From: Planctomicrobium piriforme | GTDB taxonomy: Bacteria; Planctomycetota; Planctomycetia; Pirellulales; UBA1268 | Direction of reading: 5' to 3' | NCBI GenBank assembly: GCA_945869735.1 | Contig: CAMBPQ010000032.1 | Location: forward strand, 1-32,339 | Length of the DNA stretch: 32,339 bases | Shown: positions 9,398 to 17,751 of the stretch, one piece after another | Layout of the letters: every line of letters begins with the position of its first letter | How positions within the stretch are numbered: position 1 is the first letter of the stretch | The notes under the pieces: model-generated | The model's input: only the letters and a program-made list of their open reading frames with translations | Databases searched by the model: none | What the model was told of the DNA's origin: nothing | Translations under genes and position numbers: made by a program

Positions 9398-12217
9398 ATG
9401 ATCTCTGCCGCCCCCACTTTTCCCCGTTCAGCCCGCCTTCCCTCCGCCGGATCCCCCCCCGTGCCCCACGACGAACTGCTCCACCGCGATGTGCGTTTTC
9501 TCGGTGACATGCTCGGCTCGGTGATCCGTGAGATCGCCGGCGAGGAGGCAATCGATCTCGTGGAGAAGGTCCGAACGCTGAGCCGCGACCGCCGCCTCGG
9601 CCGGCACGACGCCGAGCCGGCCCTCGCGGCCCGGATCGAATCGCTCGACGAGCGGCAGGCGACGGTCGTGGCCCGAGCGTTCAGCATCTTCTTCGACTTG
9701 GTCAACATCGCCGAGGACCGGCAGCGGGTCCGTATACTGCACGACCGGGAGCGGAAGCAGCATCCCGAGCCGCTCGGTGAATCGCTGCCGGCTGGGATCG
9801 CGGAGCTCAAGTCGCTCGGCGCCCCCGCGGACGACGTTCAAAAGATTCTTGACCGCCTCGCGGTAGAGCTCGTGTTCACGGCGCACCCAAGCGAGGCCAA
9901 GCGACGGTCGATCCGGGCCAAACTCCGGCGGATGCGGAAGAGCCTCCAGGCGATCGATGCCCCCGACCTGCTGCCACGGGAACGGACACGGCACGAGGCC
10001 GACATGAGAAGCGAACTCGTGCTTCTCTGGCAGACAGAGTTTCTCCGCCCCACGAGACCGACAGTGCTCGACGAGGTCGACCGTGGGCTATCGATCATGC
10101 CCCGAATCTGGGAGGCGGTGCCGCAGGTCTATGCCTCGCTCCGCCGCGCCCTGAGCGTGTATTACCCCGGCCACGAGTTTCGCGTCCCACCCTTTTTGTC
10201 GTTCGGTTCCTGGATGGGGGGCGACCGTGACGGCAATCCCTTCGTGACGGCCGACATCACGACGCAGACGCTCGTCCGGCTTCGTAACGAGGCGATCGCA
10301 GAGCATGTGGTCTGGTGCAATCGCCTGCACGATTTCCTGACCATCTCAATCCACACCGCCAGCGGCGCGGAGCCGCTGGCCAGGCGGCTCGAAGACCTCG
10401 CGGCCCGCTGGCCCGAACTGGCCGCCGCGCTCGAACCGATCGTGCCTCACGAGGTCTACCGGCGCTGGGTCAGGATGATGCGGTTCCGCCTCGAATCGTC
10501 GCGGGTTGAGTCGCTCACCACGACGGCTCCTGACTGGGCATACCGAGCCGGCGACGACCTCGAAGCCGATGTCGCGGCCCTGCTCGAGTGCCTCGCCCGC
10601 GATCATGCCGCCGCCAGCGAATCCCCGCCGCAGGCCTGGCTCGATCTCGTCCGCACGTTCGGCCTCCACATGACGCGGCTCGACGTCCGGCAAGACGCCC
10701 GGGCCTACAGCGAGATCATGGGTGACATTCTCACCGCCGCGGGGCTGTTGCCCAACGCCGACGCTTACGATGCACTCGATGATCAGGCCCGCTGCCGGAT
10801 ACTCGTCGACTCGCTGGGCCTCGTCGGCGACGTGCCGGAGGATCAACTGCGGCCGCTCGCCCTCGATTCGCTGCGGCTGTTCCGTGTGCTTCACGCGGCC
10901 AGCGTCCGCTTCGGCCCGCAGAGTATCGGCGGCGCGATCGTGAGCCTGACCCGCTGCCCCGCCGACGTGCTCTCCGTGCTCTGGCTGTGGCGGTGGGCGC
11001 AGGGTCGTGCGAGGGCGGCCGGCGAGATCGTCGCTGAAACCGACATCGCCGTCGTGCCGCTGTTCGAGAAGATCAATGACCTCGCGCAGGCGCACGAGAC
11101 TCTCGCCGCGATCCTCGACGAGCCCGCCTATCGCGAGCATCTCCGCGGCCGCGGAGATCGCCAGATTGTGATGGTGGGATACTCCGACAGCACCAAGGAC
11201 GGCGGCTACCTGGCCGCCTGCTGCGGGCTGCAGACCTCGCAAAGCAATCTCCACGCGGCCGCCGCGGCCCGGGGCGTGTCGCTCACCTTCTTTCACGGCC
11301 GTGGCGGCTCGCTCGGCCGCGGCGGCGGCCCCGCGGCCCGGGGCATCCTCTCACTGCCGTCAGAGACGCTCGACGGCTCGCTGCGGCTCACCGAGCAGGG
11401 CGAGGTGCTCGCCGAGCGGTACGACGACGCTGAGATCGCCCGCCGGCATCTGGAGCAGGTGACGTGGGCCACGATGGTGGCGTCGAGCGTGCGGCGGACG
11501 GAGCCGAAGCCCGAGTGGGCCACCGTCGCCGCGCGGATGGCCGAGCGCTCGTGGACAGTCTACCGCGACCTCGTCGACCAGCCGGGCTTCATCGGCTACT
11601 TCTCGCAAACCACGCCGATCGACGACATCGAGAACCTGCCGATCGCGTCGCGGCCCTCCCGCCGCCACGGTGAGCGGACGCTCGACGATCTCCGCGCGAT
11701 CCCCTGGGTGTTTGCGTGGACGCAAAGCCGCTGCATGATTCCGGCGTGGTACGGCCTGGGCACGGCGCTCACCGAGGTTCAATACGAGGATCGGCGGGCG
11801 TGGCAGGCCGTCTGCGACATGTATCGCCAGTGGCCGTTCTTCCAGGCCACGATCGACAATGCGACCCTCGCGCTGGCCAAGGCCGACATGTACATCGCCC
11901 AGCGCTACGCAGAACTCGCCGTCGACGAAGACGCCCGCCGGCAAATCTGGCAGCGGATCGCGGCGGAGCGCGACCGCACCCGACAGGCGATTCTCGACAT
12001 CGTGGGGGGCGGCGAACTGCTCGCGACCACGCCCTGGTTCCAGCGGTCGATCGAGGCCCACAACCCCTACGTCGACCCCCTCAACCTGATGCAGATCGAG
12101 TTTATGCACCGGCGGCGGGCCGATGCTGAGGCCGCTTCGGCTGCGGCCGACCAGCATCGGGATCTGCTCCGGCTCTGTGTGCAGGGAATCGCTGCCGGGA
12201 TGAGGACGACGGGATGA
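9398..12217 (+). CDS. ppc: Phosphoenolpyruvate carboxylase
   Basis: The 939-aa product has all landmarks of bacterial-type [17 protein letters not shown] (catalytic His), [48 protein letters not shown] and [19 protein letters not shown], with a C terminus [10 protein letters not shown] close to the usual RNTG end. It carboxylates PEP to oxaloacetate to refill the TCA cycle. I use the ATG at 9398, preceded by GGAG nine bases upstream, not the GTG at 9356. The stop codon overlaps the start of the next frame in ATGA at 12214-12217, so translation of the phosphofructokinase-like gene was once coupled to it. Confidence 0.96.
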   Translation: MISAAPTFPRSARLPSAGSPPVPHDELLHRDVRFLGDMLGSVIREIAGEEAIDLVEKVRTLSRDRRLGRHDAEPALAARIESLDERQATVVARAFSIFFDLVNIAEDRQRVRILHDRERKQHPEPLGESLPAGIAELKSLGAPADDVQKILDRLAVELVFTAHPSEAKRRSIRAKLRRMRKSLQAIDAPDLLPRERTRHEADMRSELVLLWQTEFLRPTRPTVLDEVDRGLSIMPRIWEAVPQVYASLRRALSVYYPGHEFRVPPFLSFGSWMGGDRDGNPFVTADITTQTLVRLRNEAIAEHVVWCNRLHDFLTISIHTASGAEPLARRLEDLAARWPELAAALEPIVPHEVYRRWVRMMRFRLESSRVESLTTTAPDWAYRAGDDLEADVAALLECLARDHAAASESPPQAWLDLVRTFGLHMTRLDVRQDARAYSEIMGDILTAAGLLPNADAYDALDDQARCRILVDSLGLVGDVPEDQLRPLALDSLRLFRVLHAASVRFGPQSIGGAIVSLTRCPADVLSVLWLWRWAQGRARAAGEIVAETDIAVVPLFEKINDLAQAHETLAAILDEPAYREHLRGRGDRQIVMVGYSDSTKDGGYLAACCGLQTSQSNLHAAAAARGVSLTFFHGRGGSLGRGGGPAARGILSLPSETLDGSLRLTEQGEVLAERYDDAEIARRHLEQVTWATMVASSVRRTEPKPEWATVAARMAERSWTVYRDLVDQPGFIGYFSQTTPIDDIENLPIASRPSRRHGERTLDDLRAIPWVFAWTQSRCMIPAWYGLGTALTEVQYEDRRAWQAVCDMYRQWPFFQATIDNATLALAKADMYIAQRYAELAVDEDARRQIWQRIAAERDRTRQAILDIVGGGELLATTPWFQRSIEAHNPYVDPLNLMQIEFMHRRRADAEAASAAADQHRDLLRLCVQGIAAGMRTTG

Positions 12218-13205
12218 CCACTCGGATCACGATGACCGACCTGGCCGTTGCCTCCCTCGGCCCCTGCCGGATCGACTCACCGCTCAGGCCGCTGATCGAG
12301 TCGCGGAAGACCAATGTCCACTACGTCGAGGAGGACGATCGCGTCCTCTTTGCCGATACGGCGGGGATCGTGACCTGCGGCGGCTGCATCGTATCCACGG
12401 CTTCAAGAACGGCTATCAGGGGTTCATCCCACGGTATGGCCACAGCGTGCTCGACCTCAGGCCCGAACTCGTCAGCAACATCGACGAAGACGGCGGCACG
12501 ATCCTTGGCACATCACGGGGGGGTCAGGATGCCCAAGAGGTCGTCGACTGCCTCGAACGCATGAACATCTCAACGCTGTTCGTGATCGGTGGCGACGGGA
12601 CGCTCCGGGGCGCGCTACAGATCGCGGCTGTCGCGGCGGAACGTGGCATGAGGCTCGCCGTGGTCGGCATCCCGAAGACGATCGACAACGACATCCCCTA
12701 CATTGACCAGAGTTTCGGGTTTCAGACCGCGTTCGCCGAAGCCACGAAATCGATCCGGTCAGCCCACGTCGAAGCGAAGGCGTCGCCCAACGGCGTCGGC
12801 CTCGTGAAGCTGATGGGCCGCCATTCGGGCTTCATCGCCTGCTATGCGTCGCTCGCCGAACCCGATGCCAACTACGTGCTGATCCCGGAGGTGCCGTTCA
12901 GTCTGGATGGTCCAAACGGGTTTCTGGAGCACCTGCTGGACCGGGTCCGAATGTGTGGCCACGCGGTGATCGTCGCCGCGGAGGGGGCCGGGCAGGATCT
13001 CATAGCGGAGCAGTCAACGGGGGTCGACGCCTCAGGTAACCGGAAACTTAGCGACGTGGGCCTGTTCCTCCGCAGCAGGATCACCGACCATTTCGCGGCG
13101 GCGGAAGTCGAACTCAACTTGAAATATATCGACCCGAGCTACGCCATCCGTAGCGTCGAGGCCACCGGTCAGCCGCGGACGTTCCCGCGAAGCCCACCGG
13201 AGTGA
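12214..13205 (+). pseudogene. Decayed ATP-dependent 6-phosphofructokinase (plant-type group)
   Basis: Two frames together spell one damaged gene. Frame one (from ATG 12214) gives LGPCRIDSPL and GIVTCGG, then becomes nonsense near 12385. Frame two is readable from about RIHGFKNGYQGFIPRYGH (12390 on), through NIDEDGGTILGTSRG, the ATP-site IGGDGTLRGA, VGIPKTIDNDI, KLMGRHSGFIA and LKYIDPSYAIRSVEATG. Against the family layout, about 29 residues expected between CGG and the GYQG block are reduced to 23 bases, a loss of roughly 64 bases that explains the frame change and removes the LCPGLN active-site loop. The homology also stops at about 13165, so about 100 C-terminal residues are missing. The frame then ends in TGA beside a REP-like repeat. 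A functional enzyme is unlikely. An assembly error could mimic the frameshift but not the missing C terminus. Confidence 0.85.
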
Positions 13206-13250
13206 GGTGGAGGGCGTATTCCCCGCGCTCGCGCTTTGGGGCTTCCTGAC
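13206..13250 (+). repeat. REP-like palindromic repeat at pseudogene end
   Basis: This is the reverse complement of the element at 1492-1537 with a few differences: GTATTCCCCGCGCTCGCGCT followed by GGGGCTTCCTGAC. It fills the 49-bp gap between the convergent phosphofructokinase pseudogene and the prenyltransferase-like gene. Its GCGC/GCGC and CCCC/GGGG arms could form a hairpin and act as a bidirectional terminator, though no T-run follows. Confidence 0.78.
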
Positions 13251-13254
13251 GCAA

Positions 13255-14469
13255 CTACCGGCGGCAGCGGTGGAGCGTCATCAGCGCGTAGGCTGTGCCG
13301 TATTGCTGGTGATAGTTGTAGAGCGGGTAATCCCACCACGAGCCGTCGGCGTCCTGCACATCGAGGATGATCCTCGCCAGGTTGTCTTGGTAATGCGGTC
13401 GCGCCGAGGCCGGAATCTCGACGAGTGCCCGGGCCGCGTAATAATGGCCGTAGAAATAAAAGTAGCCGGCCACCTGGAAAAACGACTCGTGCGGGATCGG
13501 CCGTTTGCGGCCGAGTTCGAGCCAGCCGTTGCGGACGATGAGCCGGTCGAGCCATTCCTCGAGTACCACGTCGGTCATCCGCTCGTCGCCCCAGAGCCGC
13601 AGCGCCAGGTTGCAGGCCTGACTCCGCCCTAGGCTGCCGCCAGGGCGATTGATGCCCCGCCGCGGCTGCCACGTGAGATACGAGCCGTAGAGATAGCTGA
13701 AGTCGGGAAGCAGTTGCTTCTCGGTCGCCTCAATGGCCCGTCGGGTCACCTTTTCCGGCGGCTCGACGCCGATCTCGAGGGCGTCGTGAAAGGCAATCAA
13801 TACGGTCGCATTAACGAAACTCGTCGACGATGACGCCGGCCGCTGGGTGCCCGCAGTGAAGTCGTAATACCCCCAGCCCCCCTGGGCCGACTCGTATCGG
13901 GTCAGCTTCTCGTACTGTCCGCGGATCAGTGCCACGATCTGCCCGCGGCGTGCTGCATCGTCGGGCTTCCGGCCGTGCATGGCCACCAACGCCTGGATGC
14001 CGTAGGCATGAGCCCAGACGTTGTAGATCAACATCGGATCGTGCCGGCGAACGTCGGGCAGATGATCGAACAGCCACTGCTCGCCCCGCTCGATCGCCCG
14101 GGCCACCGCCGGCGAGCCGTCATCCTCCTCGATCAGGGCCTGCACGCACATCGCCGTCGTGGCCGCCCGAAAACCGAGATGCGAGCCCACGCCGGCCATG
14201 ATGTTGAGATCCTTCGTCCGCTCGGCCGAGCCGAACGAGCCGTCGTCGTTCTGCACGCCGACGAGGAAGGCGACGCCCTTCGCGATTGCGGCGTTGAGCC
14301 CCGCCGGCGTCACCTCGACCGGCTGCGATTTCCGCTCCCTCGCGGTGGCCGCCACCGGCTCCGCAGCGGCCAGTTCCGCAGCAGCTTGCGCCGGGGTCTG
14401 GGCGAAAGTGACCACAGCCCACGCGAGGCAGGCCAGCACCGCCACGATCCGCCCGCCGCTCGTGATCAC
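13255..14469 (-). CDS. Secreted prenyltransferase/squalene-oxidase-repeat protein
   Basis: The 404-aa product has a signal peptide (hydrophobic about residues 7-25, ending near AQAAAE) and then alpha/alpha-toroid repeats of the terpene cyclase/prenyltransferase type. The QW-like motifs are QNDDGSFG, SAQGGWGYYDF and QDADGSWWDYP. It lacks a DxDD motif of squalene-hopene cyclases, so cyclase activity is doubtful. A carbohydrate- or polymer-related role on the outside of the cell is equally possible. The start is GTG at 14469, overlapping the stop of the upstream HlyD gene in a GTGA tetramer, so translation is likely coupled. Planctomycete genomes carry many such secreted toroid proteins with unknown roles. 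Confidence 0.85.
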   Translation of the reverse strand: MITSGGRIVAVLACLAWAVVTFAQTPAQAAAELAAAEPVAATARERKSQPVEVTPAGLNAAIAKGVAFLVGVQNDDGSFGSAERTKDLNIMAGVGSHLGFRAATTAMCVQALIEEDDGSPAVARAIERGEQWLFDHLPDVRRHDPMLIYNVWAHAYGIQALVAMHGRKPDDAARRGQIVALIRGQYEKLTRYESAQGGWGYYDFTAGTQRPASSSTSFVNATVLIAFHDALEIGVEPPEKVTRRAIEATEKQLLPDFSYLYGSYLTWQPRRGINRPGGSLGRSQACNLALRLWGDERMTDVVLEEWLDRLIVRNGWLELGRKRPIPHESFFQVAGYFYFYGHYYAARALVEIPASARPHYQDNLARIILDVQDADGSWWDYPLYNYHQQYGTAYALMTLHRCRR

Positions 14470-15956
14470 GGCTTCGAGGTCCGCACGCGGTCGCCCACGC
14501 CGACCCCCTCCACGATCTCGGTGCGGCCGCCAACGGTGCCACCGATCTTCACGATCTGTTTCTCGGGCTTGCCGTCGGCATCGCAGCGAAACACGTGACG
14601 GCTACCGTCGTCGTCGCGAAACACCGCGATGCTCGGCAGCGTGAGGGCTTCGGGCCGCTTCACGACCACGCAGCGGACCGCGCCGGTCATGCCGGGCAGA
14701 AGTTTCGGCCCCCCCTCCTTCGCAGCCACTGCGAACATCGCGTCGAACGACCCCTCTCTCGGCACGGGAACGAACGGCCGGAGCGTGACGGGCACGTCCG
14801 TATCGGGAAAGCCCGTCGGCTCCACGCGGCCCGCGAGGCCGACCGCGAGCAGATGCAGATCTTTTTCCTCGACCTTGGCCCGGAAATGGAGCCGGTCGGG
14901 ATCGAGCACGGTGAACTCGATTTCGCCTGGCGGCACCGCCCGCCCCACGACGGCCTTCGCCACGACGGAAGCGGTCGACCACGCACCCTCGCTGAGACGA
15001 CCGTAATACGCCATGCCGGCCCGCGGCGCCCGGACGGTCGCGGCATTCCGGTCATGCTCCAGTTCGGTGAGCCGGCGGAGTGACTGCGCCCGCTCGTGCT
15101 CCTGCTTCAAAAACGCGAGTTTTTTCTGCTCCAGCTGCAGCGGCAGCGTGGCCCGCAGCTTCGCCAGGTTCAGCGCGGCGGTCTCCGCGGCCCGCCGCAC
15201 CTCGATCTCCTGCCGTGGCAGACCGAGCAGGAGCCTCTCCTCGACCGTCTCGGCTATCCGCTTCAGCGAAAACTCGGCCTGCGTGACGTCGAAACGTGTC
15301 CGCTGCAGGATCATCTCCTCAGTCTCCTCAGTGAGATCCTTGTCTTTGTACATCTGCTCCAGCTGCCGTAGTTCTTCCCGCGCATACTTCAGCCGCTCCT
15401 CAGCGGCACGCAGGTCGAAGCGGGTCGCCTCCTCGGCCAGGCTCTTCTCGACGGCAAGAAACCTCGCCAGATTCTCGGCGGCGATCCTGCTCTCCCGTTC
15501 GGCGTCGGCCATCTCGAGCGGGTGCATCGCCTCGGCAATCGGCAACTCCCTGCGGGCGACCTCGAGCGGCTTCTCGCCCGCTGCCAGCTCAATCTTCAGG
15601 TCGCTGATCGCACGGTCAAGTTTCTCCGTGTCGAACTCCACCAGCGGGTCGCCGGCATTGACGCGAGCCCCGTGAGATACCACGCGGAGAATCTCCAGCG
15701 GTTGCGTCCACGACTGGGGCCGACATTCCACGACCGTGAACTCGACTGGTTCGAACCCGCCCTTCGCCGTGAGAGCCAGTTCGAAGGGACCGCGCTCCAC
15801 GACGACCGTGTCGGCCGCAGGCTTCTCGCCCCCCGGCGCAGCCCCCTTCGGCTCCTCACCGACGACGCGAATCGCGATGACGCAGAGGCAGCCCCACGCC
15901 AGCCCCAGCCGCGCCGCCCCGGACATCATCCTGAAAAAGCGTGTCATTCTCGCCAT
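14466..15956 (-). CDS. HlyD-family periplasmic adaptor (membrane fusion protein)
   Basis: The frame is open to 16058, but I start at the ATG at 15956 (MARMTRFFRMMSG), which has GGGAGAG nine bases upstream; the product is 496 aa. A signal/anchor helix (about residues 14-32) is followed by a first lipoyl half (VECRPQSW, ILRVVSHGARVNAGDPLVEF), a long helical hairpin rich in Glu, Arg and Leu (about residues 100-280), a second lipoyl half (ATVRAPRAGMAYYG), and beta-barrel and membrane-proximal domains. Such adaptors bridge an inner-membrane pump to an outer channel. No ABC, RND or outer-membrane partner is encoded in the window. It heads a two-gene unit with the toroid protein and is divergent from DAHP synthase. 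Confidence 0.88.
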   Translation of the reverse strand: MARMTRFFRMMSGAARLGLAWGCLCVIAIRVVGEEPKGAAPGGEKPAADTVVVERGPFELALTAKGGFEPVEFTVVECRPQSWTQPLEILRVVSHGARVNAGDPLVEFDTEKLDRAISDLKIELAAGEKPLEVARRELPIAEAMHPLEMADAERESRIAAENLARFLAVEKSLAEEATRFDLRAAEERLKYAREELRQLEQMYKDKDLTEETEEMILQRTRFDVTQAEFSLKRIAETVEERLLLGLPRQEIEVRRAAETAALNLAKLRATLPLQLEQKKLAFLKQEHERAQSLRRLTELEHDRNAATVRAPRAGMAYYGRLSEGAWSTASVVAKAVVGRAVPPGEIEFTVLDPDRLHFRAKVEEKDLHLLAVGLAGRVEPTGFPDTDVPVTLRPFVPVPREGSFDAMFAVAAKEGGPKLLPGMTGAVRCVVVKRPEALTLPSIAVFRDDDGSRHVFRCDADGKPEKQIVKIGGTVGGRTEIVEGVGVGDRVRTSKP

Positions 15957-16075
15957 CGCCACGTCTCTCCCATGCCCCGCACCGGACCCTTTGACGGGGT
16001 CGCGTCGGCGATCTCCCGCGGCCACGTTCGGACTGTACCATAACGTCTGACCTCTCACCGTCTCTCCCGCCCCTG
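15957..16075. promoter_or_regulatory. Divergent promoter region, HlyD operon / DAHP synthase
   Basis: This 119-bp gap lies between two divergent start codons and so must carry both promoters unless transcription comes from further away. No clear operator or leader peptide (such as an aromatic-amino-acid attenuator) is visible. Confidence 0.35.
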
Positions 16076-17182
16076 ATGAACCCGCAGCGAACCACCACCG
16101 ACGACCTCCGGATCGACGAGATCAAGGAGCTCTCCCCGCCGGCGCACCTGCTCCGCGAACTTCCCTGCACCGAAAGAGTCGGCAGCGTGGTGTCGGCGGC
16201 ACGTGGCAAACTGCACGCGATCCTCCGGGGAGACGATGACCGACTGATCGTCGTCATCGGCCCCTGCTCGATCCATGACCCCGAAGCGGCGGTCGCGTAT
16301 GCCCGACAGCTGGTGAGCGAGCGGGAGCGGCTCGCGGCCGATCTCGAGATCGTAATGCGGGTCTATTTCGAGAAGCCGCGGACGACGGTCGGCTGGAAGG
16401 GGCTGATCAACGACCCCGACCTCGACGGCACCTTCCAGATCAACAAAGGGCTGCGGGTGGCCCGTGAGCTACTCGTTGAGATCAATGCACTCGGCCTGCC
16501 GGCGGGCTGCGAGTTTCTCGACATGATCACGCCGCAATACATCGCCGACCTCGTTGCCTGGGGTGCGATCGGCGCCCGCACGACTGAGAGCCAGGTGCAT
16601 CGCGAACTCGCCTCGGGCCTCTCCTGCCCCGTGGGCTTCAAGAACGGCACGGATGGCAACGTGCGGATCGCGGCTGAGGCGATCCTCGCCGCGCGAAGGC
16701 CGCACCACTTCCTCTCGGTCACGAAGGGTGGTCATACCGCCATCTTCTCGACAAAGGGAAACGACGACTGCCACATCATTCTCCGGGGCGGCAAGGCTCC
16801 GAACTACGACACAGCGAGCGTCGCCGCCGCCTGCGACGAACTCGCCCGCAACAGCCTGCTCTCCCGATTGATGATCGACGCGTCCCACGGCAACTCCTCC
16901 AAACAGCACGAACGGCAGCTCGACGTGGCCGACGCGGTCGCGGCGCAGCTCGAAGCTGGCGAGGGCCGGATCGTGGGCGTGATGGTGGAGAGCAATCTCG
17001 TCGGCGGCCGGCAGGACCTCGTGCCGGGCAAGCCGCTGGCCCACGGCCAGTCGATCACCGACGCATGCCTCGACTGGGACACGAGCGTGCGGCTGCTCGA
17101 CCGGCTCGCGGCCGGCGTCCGCGGCCGGCGGACGACACTCGCCGCGGCGACGGGTGCCCGACCTGCGACGTCGCCGGTGTGA
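16076..17182 (+). CDS. 3-deoxy-7-phosphoheptulonate (DAHP) synthase, class I
   Basis: The 368-aa protein matches the AroF/AroG/AroH type: VIGPCSIHDP, MRVYFEKPRTTVGWKG, LPAGCEFLDMITPQYI, GARTTESQVHRE, VGFKNGTDG, MIDASHGNSSK and MVESNLVGGRQ are in the usual order. It condenses PEP and erythrose-4-phosphate in the first step of the shikimate pathway. The metal-binding Cys, His, Glu and Asp positions appear intact. The ATG at 16076 lacks a strong ribosome site, but the N terminus (RIDEIKELSPP) fits the family start. The last ~20 residues (RGRRTTLAAATGARPATSPV) are a low-complexity tail. Which amino acid, if any, inhibits it cannot be told from this sequence. Confidence 0.96.
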   Translation: MNPQRTTTDDLRIDEIKELSPPAHLLRELPCTERVGSVVSAARGKLHAILRGDDDRLIVVIGPCSIHDPEAAVAYARQLVSERERLAADLEIVMRVYFEKPRTTVGWKGLINDPDLDGTFQINKGLRVARELLVEINALGLPAGCEFLDMITPQYIADLVAWGAIGARTTESQVHRELASGLSCPVGFKNGTDGNVRIAAEAILAARRPHHFLSVTKGGHTAIFSTKGNDDCHIILRGGKAPNYDTASVAAACDELARNSLLSRLMIDASHGNSSKQHERQLDVADAVAAQLEAGEGRIVGVMVESNLVGGRQDLVPGKPLAHGQSITDACLDWDTSVRLLDRLAAGVRGRRTTLAAATGARPATSPV

Positions 17183-17210
17183 TCCACGGTTCCCTCAGGA
17201 GTTGCCCACC

Positions 17211-17561
17211 ATGACCAATCTGCCGCTCGAACTCTCGGTGAGCGATGCCCGAGCCGTCTTGCAGAATGTAGTTGCGGCACCGCTCCTGCTCGACTGCCGC
17301 ACGGCCGACGAGTACCAGACCGCCCGCATCAACGCGTCTGTTCTGATTCCCATGCAGGAACTACCCGACCGCGTCGGCGAACTCGCGCTCTGCCTCGGCG
17401 GCGACAAGAGCCGGCCGATCATCGTCCATTGCCACCACGGCATGCGCAGCCTCCGCGTGACGAAGTGGCTCCGCGATCAGGGCTTTCCGCAGACTCAGAG
17501 CATGGCAGGAGGCATCGACGCCTGGAGCGAGCAGATCGATCCATCGGTGCCACGTTACTGA
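17211..17561 (+). CDS. Single-domain rhodanese-like sulfurtransferase
   Basis: The 116-aa protein is one rhodanese domain: LLLDCRTADEY near the N terminus and the active-site loop HCHHGMRS, with the catalytic Cys present, then a closing GGIDAWSEQIDP. Such proteins move sulfane sulfur or act in thiosulfate and persulfide chemistry. The start at ATG 17211 is chosen because AGGAG lies nine bases upstream; an open frame begins earlier at 17154, inside the DAHP synthase gene. It lies 28 bases downstream of DAHP synthase on the same strand and may be co-transcribed, but no pathway link is evident. Confidence 0.92.
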   Translation: MTNLPLELSVSDARAVLQNVVAAPLLLDCRTADEYQTARINASVLIPMQELPDRVGELALCLGGDKSRPIIVHCHHGMRSLRVTKWLRDQGFPQTQSMAGGIDAWSEQIDPSVPRY

Positions 17562-17751
17562 TCCCCGGGCACGAGAGCGCATTCGACTTACGTGCATCGC
17601 CGGCTCGGGGGCGGCACAAGTCTCGTCGCCGGGGCGAGGATAGGCCCAAGGCTCCTCGAGCGTTCGCCGACCTCCGTGCCTACGTCCCCCAAGGTGCCAT
17701 CGTGCCGCTACACCAAAGGCAGATGCGCTCTCAAGGTCGCCCAAGTGGGCG

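Noticed and set aside
9202-9810. Extension of the alkaline phosphatase to 782 aa
   Set aside because: The added 200 residues are low-complexity Ser/Arg sequence opposite ppc, and a proper signal peptide starts at 9201.
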